DNA from: Planctomycetaceae bacterium
Lineage (GTDB): Bacteria > Planctomycetota > Planctomycetia > Pirellulales > Thermoguttaceae
Direction of reading: 5' to 3'
Length of the DNA: 13,327 bases
NCBI GenBank assembly: GCA_031282385.1
Contig: JAITDV010000616.1
Coordinates: 1-13,327 of the forward strand
Under the pieces are notes generated by a model that was not told the origin of the DNA, ran no database searches, and worked only from the letters and a program-made list of their open reading frames with translations. Both the position numbers and the translations under genes were made by a program. The first letter of the stretch is position 1. Every line of letters starts with the position of its first letter. Of the stretch, positions 7,721 to 13,327 are shown in pieces.

Positions 7721-8146
7721 AAAGCCTGCATGATTTCCGATAGGCAAGCAGGCGGCGGCAAAGGAAATTTAAAGTGTGAACAGTTTAAAATGTTTAGTAT
7801 TGAGGTTTCTTTTGATAATTCATTGCCGCTCAATTAAACCAAATAACAGCAATACGCGAACAATAACAATTTTTTCGATTTAATGGAAGCTCAAAAAATA
7901 AAAATTTTTTACCCGCTACAGATTTTATTCTAAAAAATATAGAATATACTCTTCTCCCAATCAATTTTATCTACCTATTTTAAATGCACGATTTGCATTA
8001 TGAAATTTGTTTTTTGTATTGGAGCAATAGTTTTTGATAAATCGTTATACTGATTGTGCTGCAATTGCATAACTCAAGCAAGCCAAAGCCGACATTCCAA
8101 TAGTTAAACCGGCTTTTACGCTCTTGAGTCTAGCAATTTATATGTA
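7691..8146. repeat. Possible 456-bp element with inverted ends
   Basis: Positions 7691-7726 and 8111-8146 are inverted copies, identical at 28 of 36 positions by eye, sharing CTCAAGAG.GTAAAAGCC. Both arms, read outward to inward, can encode 'LKS VKA' in the same frame. The left arm continues open into 'GGGKGNLKCEQFK' and stops at about 7838. The right arm continues on the minus strand as 'GLTIGMSALACLSYAIAAQS' and stops at about 8044. No full ORF or start is present, so these may be remnants of coding sequence or only repeat sequence. The central part, about 7840-8040, is AT-rich with nothing recognisable. Confidence 0.4.
7768..7790. repeat. Dispersed imperfect palindrome upstream of the sigma gene
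   Basis: This is a 22-base exact match to the copy at 4855-4876 upstream of fliM, within an imperfect TTTAAA...TTTAAA palindrome. It lies 216 bp upstream of the sigma gene start. It falls inside the 7691-8146 element, which favours a repeat origin over a dedicated operator. Confidence 0.6.
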
Positions 8147-8148
8147 GA

Positions 8149-8212
8149 TAACTTCTAAAAACCTATTTTTGACGGAATTATCGAAATTTTCATGCTAGAC
8201 AAATTTAGATAA
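8149..8212 (+). repeat. Repeat W, truncated copy joined to Y
   Basis: From TAACTTCTAAAAACCTATTT, the sequence follows the W copy at 8536-8600, through GAATTATCGAAATTTTCATG and AGACAAATTTAGA, then stops exactly where the Y end begins (TAGACC at 8213). Either Y inserted into W, or the two were joined by recombination. Confidence 0.8.
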
Positions 8213-8380
8213 TAGACCTTTTCTCTAACCTAAAAATACATCAACACAACAAAAAACCTACAACGAAAAACCGCCTTTAACTCCTCCGAGACCGCCCCTA
8301 ACCCCTCCGAATGAGGGGAATAAGAAGACGCCTCCGAGTGAGGCGAATTATTCCCTTCCTTTGGAGGGGTTAGGGGTGGT
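8213..8380 (+). repeat. Repeat Y, incomplete copy
   Basis: It starts with the Y terminal repeat TAGACCTTTTCTCTAACCT (8213-8231) and aligns along its length with 13109-13274, including the C-rich block CCCCTAACCCCTCCGAA and its inverted partner GGAGGGGTTAGGGGTGG. The palindrome arms are more decayed than at 13109-13301. After GGGGTGGT the sequence departs from Y and lacks the right terminal repeat. It continues into a segment shared with 9590-9655. Confidence 0.9.
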
Positions 8381-8533
8381 TAAAAACATGACCGTTTTAA
8401 TCGGTAACTGCGCTACGATGCGCTTCCGTCTGATATAAATTTTTGATAATTCTGTCAAAAAAAATAATCCACAGGTTATCACGGATTATTTGATGCTATA
8501 AAATAATCCGTTCCGAAGGAGAGGAATCATTAA
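8381..8533. other. Repeat mosaic between Y and W
   Basis: Positions 8378-8440 (GGTTAAAAACATGACCGTTTTA onward, split: GGTTAAAAACATGACC then GTTTTA) resemble 9592-9654. Positions 8443-8463 match an internal W segment in inverse orientation (GATAATTCTGTCAAAAAA, compare 10789-10799). AAATAATCC (8462-8470) and GGATTATTT (8483-8491) form a 9-bp stem with a 12-base loop, and a third AAATAATCC follows at about 8510. No gene is visible. Confidence 0.55.
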
Positions 8534-8703
8534 AGGCAACTTCTAAAAACCTATTTTTTGATGAAGTTATCGAAATTTTCATGATAGACAAATTTAGACA
8601 ATAAATTTATTTTATCCACGAATTGACACGAAATTGCACAAATTATTTAATTCGTGATCTTTCGTGAAAATTCGTAGACAAAATGAGTTTTTAGAAGTTA
8701 CCT
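8534..8703 (+). repeat. Repeat W, full-length copy with AATTCGTG cluster
   Basis: The ends AGGCAACTTCTAAAAAC (8534-8550) and GTTTTTAGAAGTTACCT (8687-8703) are inverted with one mismatch, giving a 170-bp MITE-like unit with no ORF. The right half (about 8617-8676) alternates CACGAATT/CACGAAATT with AATTCGTG/TTCGTG, so it can fold back on itself. Similar CACGAATT-rich stretches are, from memory, dispersed in many unrelated bacterial genomes. Confidence 0.85.
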
Positions 8704-8808
8704 ATATTACGAGTAGTATAAACATTTCATAATTTAATTTTCGGAAAGCTATTGTTAGACGCCGAACTTTAATTTGTTAATCATTTAAAACAATCATAAA
8801 CTAAATAA

Positions 8809-9504
8809 ATGACAGATAAATTTACTAATATACTTGCAATCGAAACAACAGACAAAAGCGGTAGTGTTGCGTTGTTTAAGGGTGGAGATGTATTGTTTGA
8901 GCGGACTTTGCCGACGGTTCAACGCAGTGCGCAAACACTTGCACCGGCAATAGATGAACTTTTACAAGAATCGCAATTACAACCGATGGAAATTGGCAAG
9001 GTTGCGGTTATAACGGGACCGGGTTCGTTTACGGGATTACGTGTGGGGATTGTTACGGCGAAAATGTTTGCGTATGCGGTTGGGGCGGAGATTATCGGTT
9101 TGAGTACATTTGAAGTAATTGCGTTTGGAGGCTTGTTGTCGGGAATAACGGGAGAGATTTCGATTGGAGTTGATGCACAACGCGGAGATGTTGTTGTACA
9201 AGATTGGCGTATAGAGTCGGGACAATGTTTTTGTTTGTCCGAAATAATTATGACACCGGTAAATGACTGGTGGCAAAATTCCGCAAAATATGGGAAAAAT
9301 CTTACTTACGCAGGTCCGGCATTGCGTCATTTTAGTTCAAAACGACCTGCAACATTGAAAGTTGCAGATGAGAGTTTATTTGACCCGCGAGCTATAATCG
9401 CAGCAAAATTAGCAAAAAACCGACCCCAAAATTCAAACATCTGGACAATTGCACCAATCTATTCAAGACCAGTTGCAGCCGACGAAAAACTAAGTAAAAT
9501 GTGA
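8809..9504 (+). CDS. tsaB: tRNA t6A37 threonylcarbamoyltransferase subunit TsaB
   Basis: TsaB is the catalytically inactive partner that binds TsaD (with TsaE) to build the complex installing t6A at position 37 of ANN-decoding tRNAs in the cytoplasm. The 231-residue product has the ASKHA N-terminal strand 'ILAIETTDKSGSVALF' (8-23), the hallmark 'GPGSFTGLRVG' (70-80) and a C-terminal 'APIYSRPVAADEKL'. Length is normal. The usual His in the 'R-x-H-S' segment before the second helix is replaced here ('QRSAQTLAPAID', 38-49). The start codon follows AAATAA with no Shine-Dalgarno sequence. The gene is monocistronic, between repeat mosaics. Base composition changes at about 9240 from G/T-rich to A/C-rich. 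Confidence 0.95.
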   Translation: MTDKFTNILAIETTDKSGSVALFKGGDVLFERTLPTVQRSAQTLAPAIDELLQESQLQPMEIGKVAVITGPGSFTGLRVGIVTAKMFAYAVGAEIIGLSTFEVIAFGGLLSGITGEISIGVDAQRGDVVVQDWRIESGQCFCLSEIIMTPVNDWWQNSAKYGKNLTYAGPALRHFSSKRPATLKVADESLFDPRAIIAAKLAKNRPQNSNIWTIAPIYSRPVAADEKLSKM

Positions 9505-9522
9505 TTGAATAGTCGTATTAAA

Positions 9523-9690
9523 CAGACCATCCCTGACCCCTACAGAGGAGGGGAATTATTGAATTCACCTCATTCGGAAGGGTTAGGGTTGGTTAAAAAC
9601 ACGACAGTTTTAAGCGGCTACTGTGTTGAGCTGCGTTCCCGCCTGCCATAAATTTTTCCGTGTAGAGTTGCCGACTGAATAGTTACAAAA
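9523..9690 (+). repeat. Relic of Y-type palindrome ending in a Z end
   Basis: CAGACCATCCCTGACCCCTAC...GAGGAGGGGAA (from 9524) and CATTCGGAAGGGTTAGGGTT (from 9570) are decayed arms of the Y palindrome. The sequence from GGTTAAAAACACGAC to CATAAATTTTT (about 9592-9656) parallels 8378-8443. The block closes with ACTGAATAGTTAC (9674-9686), the Z terminal sequence. It fills almost the whole gap between tsaB and the next gene and is a mosaic of repeat pieces. Confidence 0.65.
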
Positions 9691-9711
9691 TATTACTATT
9701 ATTTATTTGTT

Positions 9712-10644
9712 ATGAGTTGTAGATTTTTTTTATTTTTTTGGGTGTTGTTTTCGTCGGTTTTATTTGCGGATGAACCGATCAATATTCTTACAATTAATAT
9801 TCGTTTATCTTACGGTAAAGATGGCGAGAATTCGTGGCAAAATCGACAGGAATTTTTGATAGATGTGATTCAAAGTAAAGCTGGCAGCGGTGAAATTTAT
9901 GATTTTATTGGTTGTCAGGAAGCGGTGGTTGATCCGCGTCAGGAGATTAATCAAGTTGGTTATATTGTTGCGAATATGCCGAGTTACGATTCGATTTGGC
10001 TTTCGCGGGAGAAAACGCCTGAACGCGGTGAAACAATGTTGTTACTTTGGCGGAGTGATAGGTGGCGGATTGATAAGACAGACAAGGGTACGTTTTGGTT
10101 ATCTGATACGCCGGAGGTTGCGGGATCAAAAACTGATCCGAAAGCGGGTTGTACGCGATGTGTAACTTTTGGGTTATTTCACGAGTTGAAAGACGGCAAA
10201 GAGTCAGGGCGCAAAATCTATGTTGCCAACACACATTACGACCACATCAGCGAATACTCAAGACAAAAAGCATCAAAACAAATAATAGATTGGATCGCCA
10301 ATCGAAAAAACCAAAAAATACCGTTTGTAATTATGGGCGATTTGAATTGTGGAGAAAAAAGTCCGGCAGTAAGATACTTGCAAGGTGATTCGATGAAACT
10401 TGACAATATAGATTTGAAACCGCCTTTCAGTTTGGTTGATACTTTTCGAGCAGTCAATCCCGACGCGGTTGATGTGGGAACTTTCAACGGATTCAAAAAG
10501 AACACGGGCAAAGAAAAAATCGATTATATTTTTGTTACAAAAAATCTGAAAACAATCTCATCAAAAATCATCCGCACAAAACGCAACGGACGTTGGGCAA
10601 CAGATCATTGTCCGGTTGAAGCAATAGTTAGCTGGAAGCAGTGA
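9712..10644 (+). CDS. Secreted endonuclease/exonuclease/phosphatase family hydrolase
   Basis: This is a 310-residue member of the EEP (DNase I-like, Mg2+-dependent phosphodiesterase) superfamily. It starts with a signal peptide (residues 1-19, 'FFLFFWVLFSSVLFA', probable cleavage before DEP), so it acts outside the cytoplasm. Conserved EEP residues are visible: Asn29 in 'ILTINIR', Glu70 in 'GCQEA', His175/Asp177 in 'ANTHYDH', Asp210 and Asn212 in 'MGDLNC', Asp271 in 'KIDYIF', and the catalytic pair Asp298-His299 in 'TDHCPV'. Secreted planctomycete and Bacteroidetes relatives are usually labelled only as family proteins. The substrate (nucleic acid, phospholipid or sugar phosphate) cannot be read from the sequence. 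No Shine-Dalgarno sequence is present. It stands alone, flanked by repeats on both sides. Confidence 0.92.
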   Translation: MSCRFFLFFWVLFSSVLFADEPINILTINIRLSYGKDGENSWQNRQEFLIDVIQSKAGSGEIYDFIGCQEAVVDPRQEINQVGYIVANMPSYDSIWLSREKTPERGETMLLLWRSDRWRIDKTDKGTFWLSDTPEVAGSKTDPKAGCTRCVTFGLFHELKDGKESGRKIYVANTHYDHISEYSRQKASKQIIDWIANRKNQKIPFVIMGDLNCGEKSPAVRYLQGDSMKLDNIDLKPPFSLVDTFRAVNPDAVDVGTFNGFKKNTGKEKIDYIFVTKNLKTISSKIIRTKRNGRWATDHCPVEAIVSWKQ

Positions 10645-10670
10645 GTTATCAAAGAATTATAAGGAATTGA

Positions 10671-10817
10671 GAACTTTTAAGAACTCATTTTGCCCACTAA
10701 TTTTCAGGAATTAAATAATTTGTGCAAGTTTGTGGATATAATAAATTTATTGTCTAAACTTGCCAATCCTGAAAATTTTGATAATTCCGTCAAAAAATAG
10801 TTTTTTAGAAATTGCCT
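10671..10817 (-). repeat. Repeat W, second full-length copy, inverted
   Basis: Read on the minus strand it follows 8534-8703: AGGCAATTTCTAAAAAAC-like end, TTTTTTGACGGAATTATC, TTTAGACAATAAATTTATT, then a shortened CACAAA/AATTTGTG part. It ends at about 10671 in the counterpart of the right end (AACTTTTAAGAACTCATTTT). It is shorter by about 20 bases in the AATTCGTG region. It starts 26 bp behind the EEP gene stop and lies opposite in orientation to the 8534 copy. Confidence 0.8.
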
Positions 10818-11052
10818 AAATTCCAATTTCTGGATTTGTATTGCTAATCTCCCCCCATACCAACATTCCGCAGTTACGGTACAATATGCGACCTTCGTGT
10901 TGGGAAGAGATAATGGAATAGTTTTTTTGTTTGGGTTGTATTTTAGTTTAACAATGGATAGTTGTTTTTGAGTGAGGCGTTGAGTTTTGACGAAAAAGCG
11001 GCTTTGCAAATTAGTTGAAATTAAATTTTGCGAAATAATTCAGGAGAATTAC
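10818..11052. other. Leader region before rpsP
   Basis: Beyond the W repeat, this stretch carries no recognisable gene. It presumably holds the rpsP-trmD promoter and untranslated leader, but I see no convincing -35/-10 pair or riboswitch-like fold. The rpsP reading frame is open upstream to 10987, but that extension lacks S16 similarity. Confidence 0.4.
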
Positions 11053-11439
11053 ATGGCAGTAAAAATCAGAATGAAAATGATGGGAAGGCGGCATCGTCCG
11101 TTTTTCAGGATTTGTGTAACAGATGTGAGAACGCCGCGGGACGGGCGAGTACTTGAAGAGGTTGGTTATTATGACCCGATGGTACCGGAGACTGATGCTC
11201 GTGCAGTTCTTAATTGTGAGCGTATAAATCATTGGATTAGTGTTGGAGCGAAGCCGTCAGATCGGGTGGCTGTTTTGATCAAGAAATACGGCACAAACGG
11301 AACACATCTTGAAGCGCAAAAAGCGGCAAATGAAAGGTTAAATAAAATTCGCCGCCGTCCTGCCCCTAAAACGGTATTGCCCAAATCTGTAAAGAAATCA
11401 AAATCAAATAACGAACAACTGAGTAATGATCCGGTTTGA
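11053..11439 (+). CDS. rpsP: 30S ribosomal protein S16
   Basis: S16 is a primary-to-secondary binding protein of the 30S 5' domain. The start at 11053 is fixed by AGGAG (11042-11046) and by the family's usual 'MAVKIRMKMMGRRHRPFFRI' (1-20). The core runs to about residue 90: 'VTDVRTPRDGRVLEEVGYYD', 'ERINHWISVGAKPSDRVAVL'. The 128-residue length exceeds the minimal 80-90 because of a Lys/Arg/Pro-rich and then polar tail (97-128), a common type of extension. The last 14 bases overlap trmD, which suggests translational coupling. rimM, often between rpsP and trmD in other phyla, is absent. Confidence 0.97.
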   Translation: MAVKIRMKMMGRRHRPFFRICVTDVRTPRDGRVLEEVGYYDPMVPETDARAVLNCERINHWISVGAKPSDRVAVLIKKYGTNGTHLEAQKAANERLNKIRRRPAPKTVLPKSVKKSKSNNEQLSNDPV

Positions 11440-12115
11440 TGTTTTGACATTGTTCCCTTCGATTTTTGATGGTTTTCTTTCGGAGAGCATTCTCAAAGGC
11501 GCAATAGAATCAGGAAAATTGTTGGTTCGGCTTCACAACATGCGTGATTGGGCAACAGACAAACATGCCGGAATGGATGATCGACCATTTGGCGGCGGTC
11601 CTGGTATGGTTTTGAAGGCGGATCGGGTGGTGCCTTGTGTTGAATCGGTTCGTGCGATGGAAGATCAATTGGGGCGGCTTGTTATGTTTACACCGCAAGG
11701 TCGCAAATTTGATCAGAAGTTGGCGGAGCGATTGGCGGTTGAGGAACGTTTGATTTTGCTTTGCGGGCGTTATGAAGGATTTGATGAGCGTGTTGTGGAG
11801 TTGCTTCAACCTGACGAGTTATCGATTGGCGATTATGTATTGAATGGCGGTGAAGTTGCGGCAATGGTGCTGATTGAGTCAGTAATGCGGTTGTTGCCGG
11901 AAGTTCTTGGAGATAGTGATTCGAATAAGTTTGATTCGTTTTCATCCGGCAATCGGCTGTTGGATTGTGTTCAATATACCAGACCGCGTGAGTATCGCGG
12001 GTTGTCGGTGCCAGAGGTGCTTTTGAGTGGTAATCATGCCGAAATTGCACAATGGCGTGCAGAGAACAGTTTACAAAGAACCAAATTGAGAAGACCTGAT
12101 TTATTGGACAGTTGA
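11426..12115 (+). CDS. trmD: tRNA (guanine-N1)-methyltransferase TrmD
   Basis: TrmD transfers a methyl group from S-adenosylmethionine to G37 of tRNAs with a G at position 36, preventing +1 frameshifting. The SPOUT trefoil-knot signatures are present: 'LTLFPSIFDGFLSESILKGA' (7-26), 'DDRPFGGGPGMVLKADRVV' (51-69), 'LLCGRYEGFDERV' (111-123), the AdoMet-binding 'SIGDYVLNGGEVAAMVLIES' (133-152), Arg155 in 'RLLPEVLGD', Asp170 in 'DSFSSG', 'QYTRPREYRG' (183-192) and 'VPEVLLSGNHAEIAQWR' (195-211). The length of 229 is slightly short of the usual 240-250, with a clipped C-terminal tail. The start ATG overlaps the rpsP end by 14 bp. This gene is strongly G/T-rich on its coding strand. Confidence 0.98.
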   Translation: MIRFDVLTLFPSIFDGFLSESILKGAIESGKLLVRLHNMRDWATDKHAGMDDRPFGGGPGMVLKADRVVPCVESVRAMEDQLGRLVMFTPQGRKFDQKLAERLAVEERLILLCGRYEGFDERVVELLQPDELSIGDYVLNGGEVAAMVLIESVMRLLPEVLGDSDSNKFDSFSSGNRLLDCVQYTRPREYRGLSVPEVLLSGNHAEIAQWRAENSLQRTKLRRPDLLDS

Positions 12116-12372
12116 TTGATTTGGTTGTTGGATTTTCTAAAAGTAAGTTTTATTTGGTTTTGGTTGATTTTAATTGATTGAAATTTAATAGAGTTTGTTT
12201 TTAGCAAATTGTATTTTTAGAAGTTTAGTTGTGTGTTTGTTGGTGATGCGGTTACGTGAACAAACTTTCAAGTGTGAGCGTTTTTAAAAAGCTGCCTGAC
12301 GAAACCGAAAACTTCGGATATGTGTTTTGAGTAAATAAATTTTTGAATCGTATATTGTGGAGGATTAGCGTT
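12116..12372. other. Spacer between trmD and rplS
   Basis: 257 bases, very T/G-rich on the plus strand, with no ORF of note. A small hairpin CCGAAAACTTCGG lies at about 12305-12317. The long gap suggests rplS may have its own promoter or processing site, but none is convincing. It ends with GGAGG (12359-12363), the rplS ribosome binding site. Confidence 0.5.
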
Positions 12373-12825
12373 ATGAGTGATAAAATATTGAAAATCGTCG
12401 AGGCAAATTGTGTTAAGCCTGCGTCGGAGATCAACGACTTTGAAATTGGGGACACAGTCAATGTTCATTGCCGTATTCTTGAGGGCGAAAAGGAGCGCAT
12501 ACAGATATTTAACGGCGTAGTGATAGCGCGTAGCGGTAGTGGAACACGTGAAATGTTTACGGTTCGGCGTATAGTTGCGGGTGAAGGAGTTGAGCGTAAA
12601 TTCGCGTTACATTCGCCGCGAATTGCCAAAATTGAAACAGTGCGTAGTGCTGTCGTGCATCGGGCAAAATTGTATTTTCTTCGTGATCGTGTTGGTAAAG
12701 CAGTAAGGCTTAAGGAGAGAGTTGTCAAGCGAAAGGTTGTGGAAACGAAAGTCCAGAAAACCAAAAAACGCGGCTCCAGAGGCAAGAAAAAAACAACTGA
12801 ACCAGTTGTTTCTTCCGCCGAATAA
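12373..12825 (+). CDS. rplS: 50S ribosomal protein L19
   Basis: L19 sits at the 30S-50S interface of the large subunit. The start at 12373 is chosen because GGAGG (12359-12363) lies 9 bases upstream and the protein then begins as L19 does. A longer in-frame ORF from 12343 would add 10 residues across the binding site. Family motifs: 'EIGDTVNVHCRILEGEKERI' (24-43), 'QIFNGVVIARSGSGTREMFT' (44-63), 'VRRIVAGEGVERKFALHSPR' (64-83), 'RAKLYFLRDRVGKAVRLKER' (97-116). The core of about 116 residues is followed by a 34-residue Lys/Arg-rich tail ending in 'TTEPVVSSAE', making 150 in all. It follows trmD in the conserved order. Confidence 0.97.
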   Translation: MSDKILKIVEANCVKPASEINDFEIGDTVNVHCRILEGEKERIQIFNGVVIARSGSGTREMFTVRRIVAGEGVERKFALHSPRIAKIETVRSAVVHRAKLYFLRDRVGKAVRLKERVVKRKVVETKVQKTKKRGSRGKKKTTEPVVSSAE

Positions 12826-12860
12826 AACAATTATACACGCAATTTTGAATTGTTTTTTTT
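12824..12860 (+). terminator. AT-rich intrinsic terminator after rplS
   Basis: AAAACAATT (12824-12832) pairs with AATTGTTTT (12848-12856), followed by more T residues. The stem overlaps the rplS stop and has few G-C pairs, so it is weak. Confidence 0.5.
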
Positions 12861-12894
12861 GTAATAATTCTTTTTTTGGTTACAGAACAAACGT

Positions 12895-12949
12895 AAAAAA
12901 ACGGAATAAATGGAAATTTATAATTTACATTTCCTATATTCCGTTTTTT
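12895..12949. terminator. Long bidirectional hairpin terminator
   Basis: AAAAAACGGAATA (12896-12908) and its continuation GGAAATTTA pair with TTTACATTTCC and TATTCCGTTTTTT near 12924-12949. This gives a stem of more than 20 bp with few mismatches, an A-tract on one side and a T-tract on the other. This symmetric form can stop transcription from either direction and closes the ribosomal gene cluster. Confidence 0.75.
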
Positions 12950-12975
12950 CATATTTTCCGTACTAAAAAAAGAGT

Positions 12976-13130
12976 AATTAGTAACTAGTTGTCCCTGAAA
13001 AAGTCATTTGGTGCTATAAATTCTGGGCTTATCAGGTTGCAATTTAGAGTTATAATTTGCAATATAGTATTGTTTTATCCGAGATTTTCCTTAAAACCTT
13101 GCAAATATTAGACCTTTTCTCTAACCTAAA
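12976..13130 (-). repeat. Repeat X, right copy, inverted
   Basis: It is the reverse complement of 1-156 with about three substitutions (for example at the counterparts of 29, 98 and 119-120) and a one-base indel. It runs into the Y end at 13109-13127, so the X-Y order at the two window ends is mirror-symmetric. Confidence 0.92.
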
Positions 13131-13301
13131 AATACATCAACGCAACAAAAAACCTAAAACGAAAAACCGCCTTTAACTCCTCCGAGACCACCCCTAACCC
13201 CTCCGAAGGAGGGGAATAAGGAGACGCCTCCTTCGGAGGCGAATATTCCCCTCCTTCGGAGGGGTCAGGGGTGGTCTCCTACAGGTTAGCGAAAAGGTCT
13301 A
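13109..13301 (+). repeat. Repeat Y, complete copy with nested palindromes
   Basis: The terminal inverted repeats TAGACCTTTTCTCTAACCT (13109-13127) and AGGTTAGCGAAAAGGTCTA (13283-13301) differ at one base. Inside, 13184-13218 and 13244-13278 are 35-base inverted arms with one mismatch, GC-rich around CCCCTCCGAAGGAGGGG. They enclose a second hairpin, CGCCTCC-TTC-GGAGGCG (13225-13241). There is no ORF. It is a MITE-like or REP-like element; the C/G-rich palindrome contrasts sharply with the AT-rich surroundings. After it, 13302-13327 holds nothing identifiable. Confidence 0.9.
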
Positions 13302-13327
13302 TTATCAAAATTAATTGACAAGGAGTC

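Noticed and set aside
7719..7743. TAAA-N13-TCCGATAG as a second FliA promoter
   Set aside because: Spacing is two bases short, it points away from the sigma gene, and no gene lies downstream; it is part of a repeat.
8213..8380. Intrinsic terminator for a gene on either strand
   Set aside because: The GC-rich stem-loop has no gene ending near it and it aligns along its full length with the Y repeat elsewhere.
10987..11052. Upstream extension of rpsP to 10987
   Set aside because: The extra 22 residues are unlike S16 and span the AGGAG binding site of the family-consistent start at 11053.
12465..12830. 121-codon minus-strand ORF opposite rplS
   Set aside because: It is the antisense shadow of a confidently identified ribosomal protein gene and shows no recognisable motif.

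Overview
The window is an AT-rich bacterial chromosome segment with nine well-supported protein genes and an unusually dense set of small palindromic or terminal-inverted-repeat elements between them. The organism looks like a member of the Planctomycetota with low GC content. The evidence is rpsP-trmD-rplS without rimM, scattered single flagellar genes, a small lipoprotein ending in a 'DQPNHMTIYRVHGGI' tail that I recall from planctomycetes, and many starts with no Shine-Dalgarno sequence. The assignment is inference from gene content; no rRNA or other strong phylogenetic marker is present.

Layout. Positions 1-592 are non-coding and hold one arm of a long inverted repeat plus a hairpin-rich element. 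Positions 593-1717 encode an exported or membrane-anchored protein with two SPOR-like modules, bracketed by copies of one small repeat family (Z). Positions 2123-4843 encode a 906-residue exported TPR protein, followed 68 bp later by fliM (flagellar switch protein). A small lipoprotein gene (6397-6618) converges with a FliA/WhiG-type sigma factor gene on the minus strand (7552-6704). Positions 7553-8808 are a 1.26 kb gene-free mosaic of repeats. Then come tsaB (8809-9504), a secreted endonuclease/exonuclease/phosphatase-family enzyme (9712-10644), and the ribosomal/tRNA-modification cluster rpsP-trmD-rplS (11053-12825). The right end has two terminator-like hairpins and a second, inverted copy of the repeat at position 1, joined to a complete GC-rich palindromic element.

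How the genes relate. fliM and the sigma-28-family factor belong to the flagellar programme. A FliA-like promoter match lies before the lipoprotein gene next door, and a shared imperfect palindrome lies upstream of both fliM and the sigma gene. The TPR and SPOR-like proteins are probably cell-envelope proteins. tsaB (t6A37), trmD (m1G37), rpsP and rplS are translation genes.

I found no CRISPR array, toxin-antitoxin, defence island, prophage, complete transposase, tRNA or rRNA. The most unusual content is the architecture of the repeats (families X, Y, W and Z, named here) and repeated switches from keto-rich to amino-rich coding sequence within single genes. No protein-coding system that is clearly new is visible.
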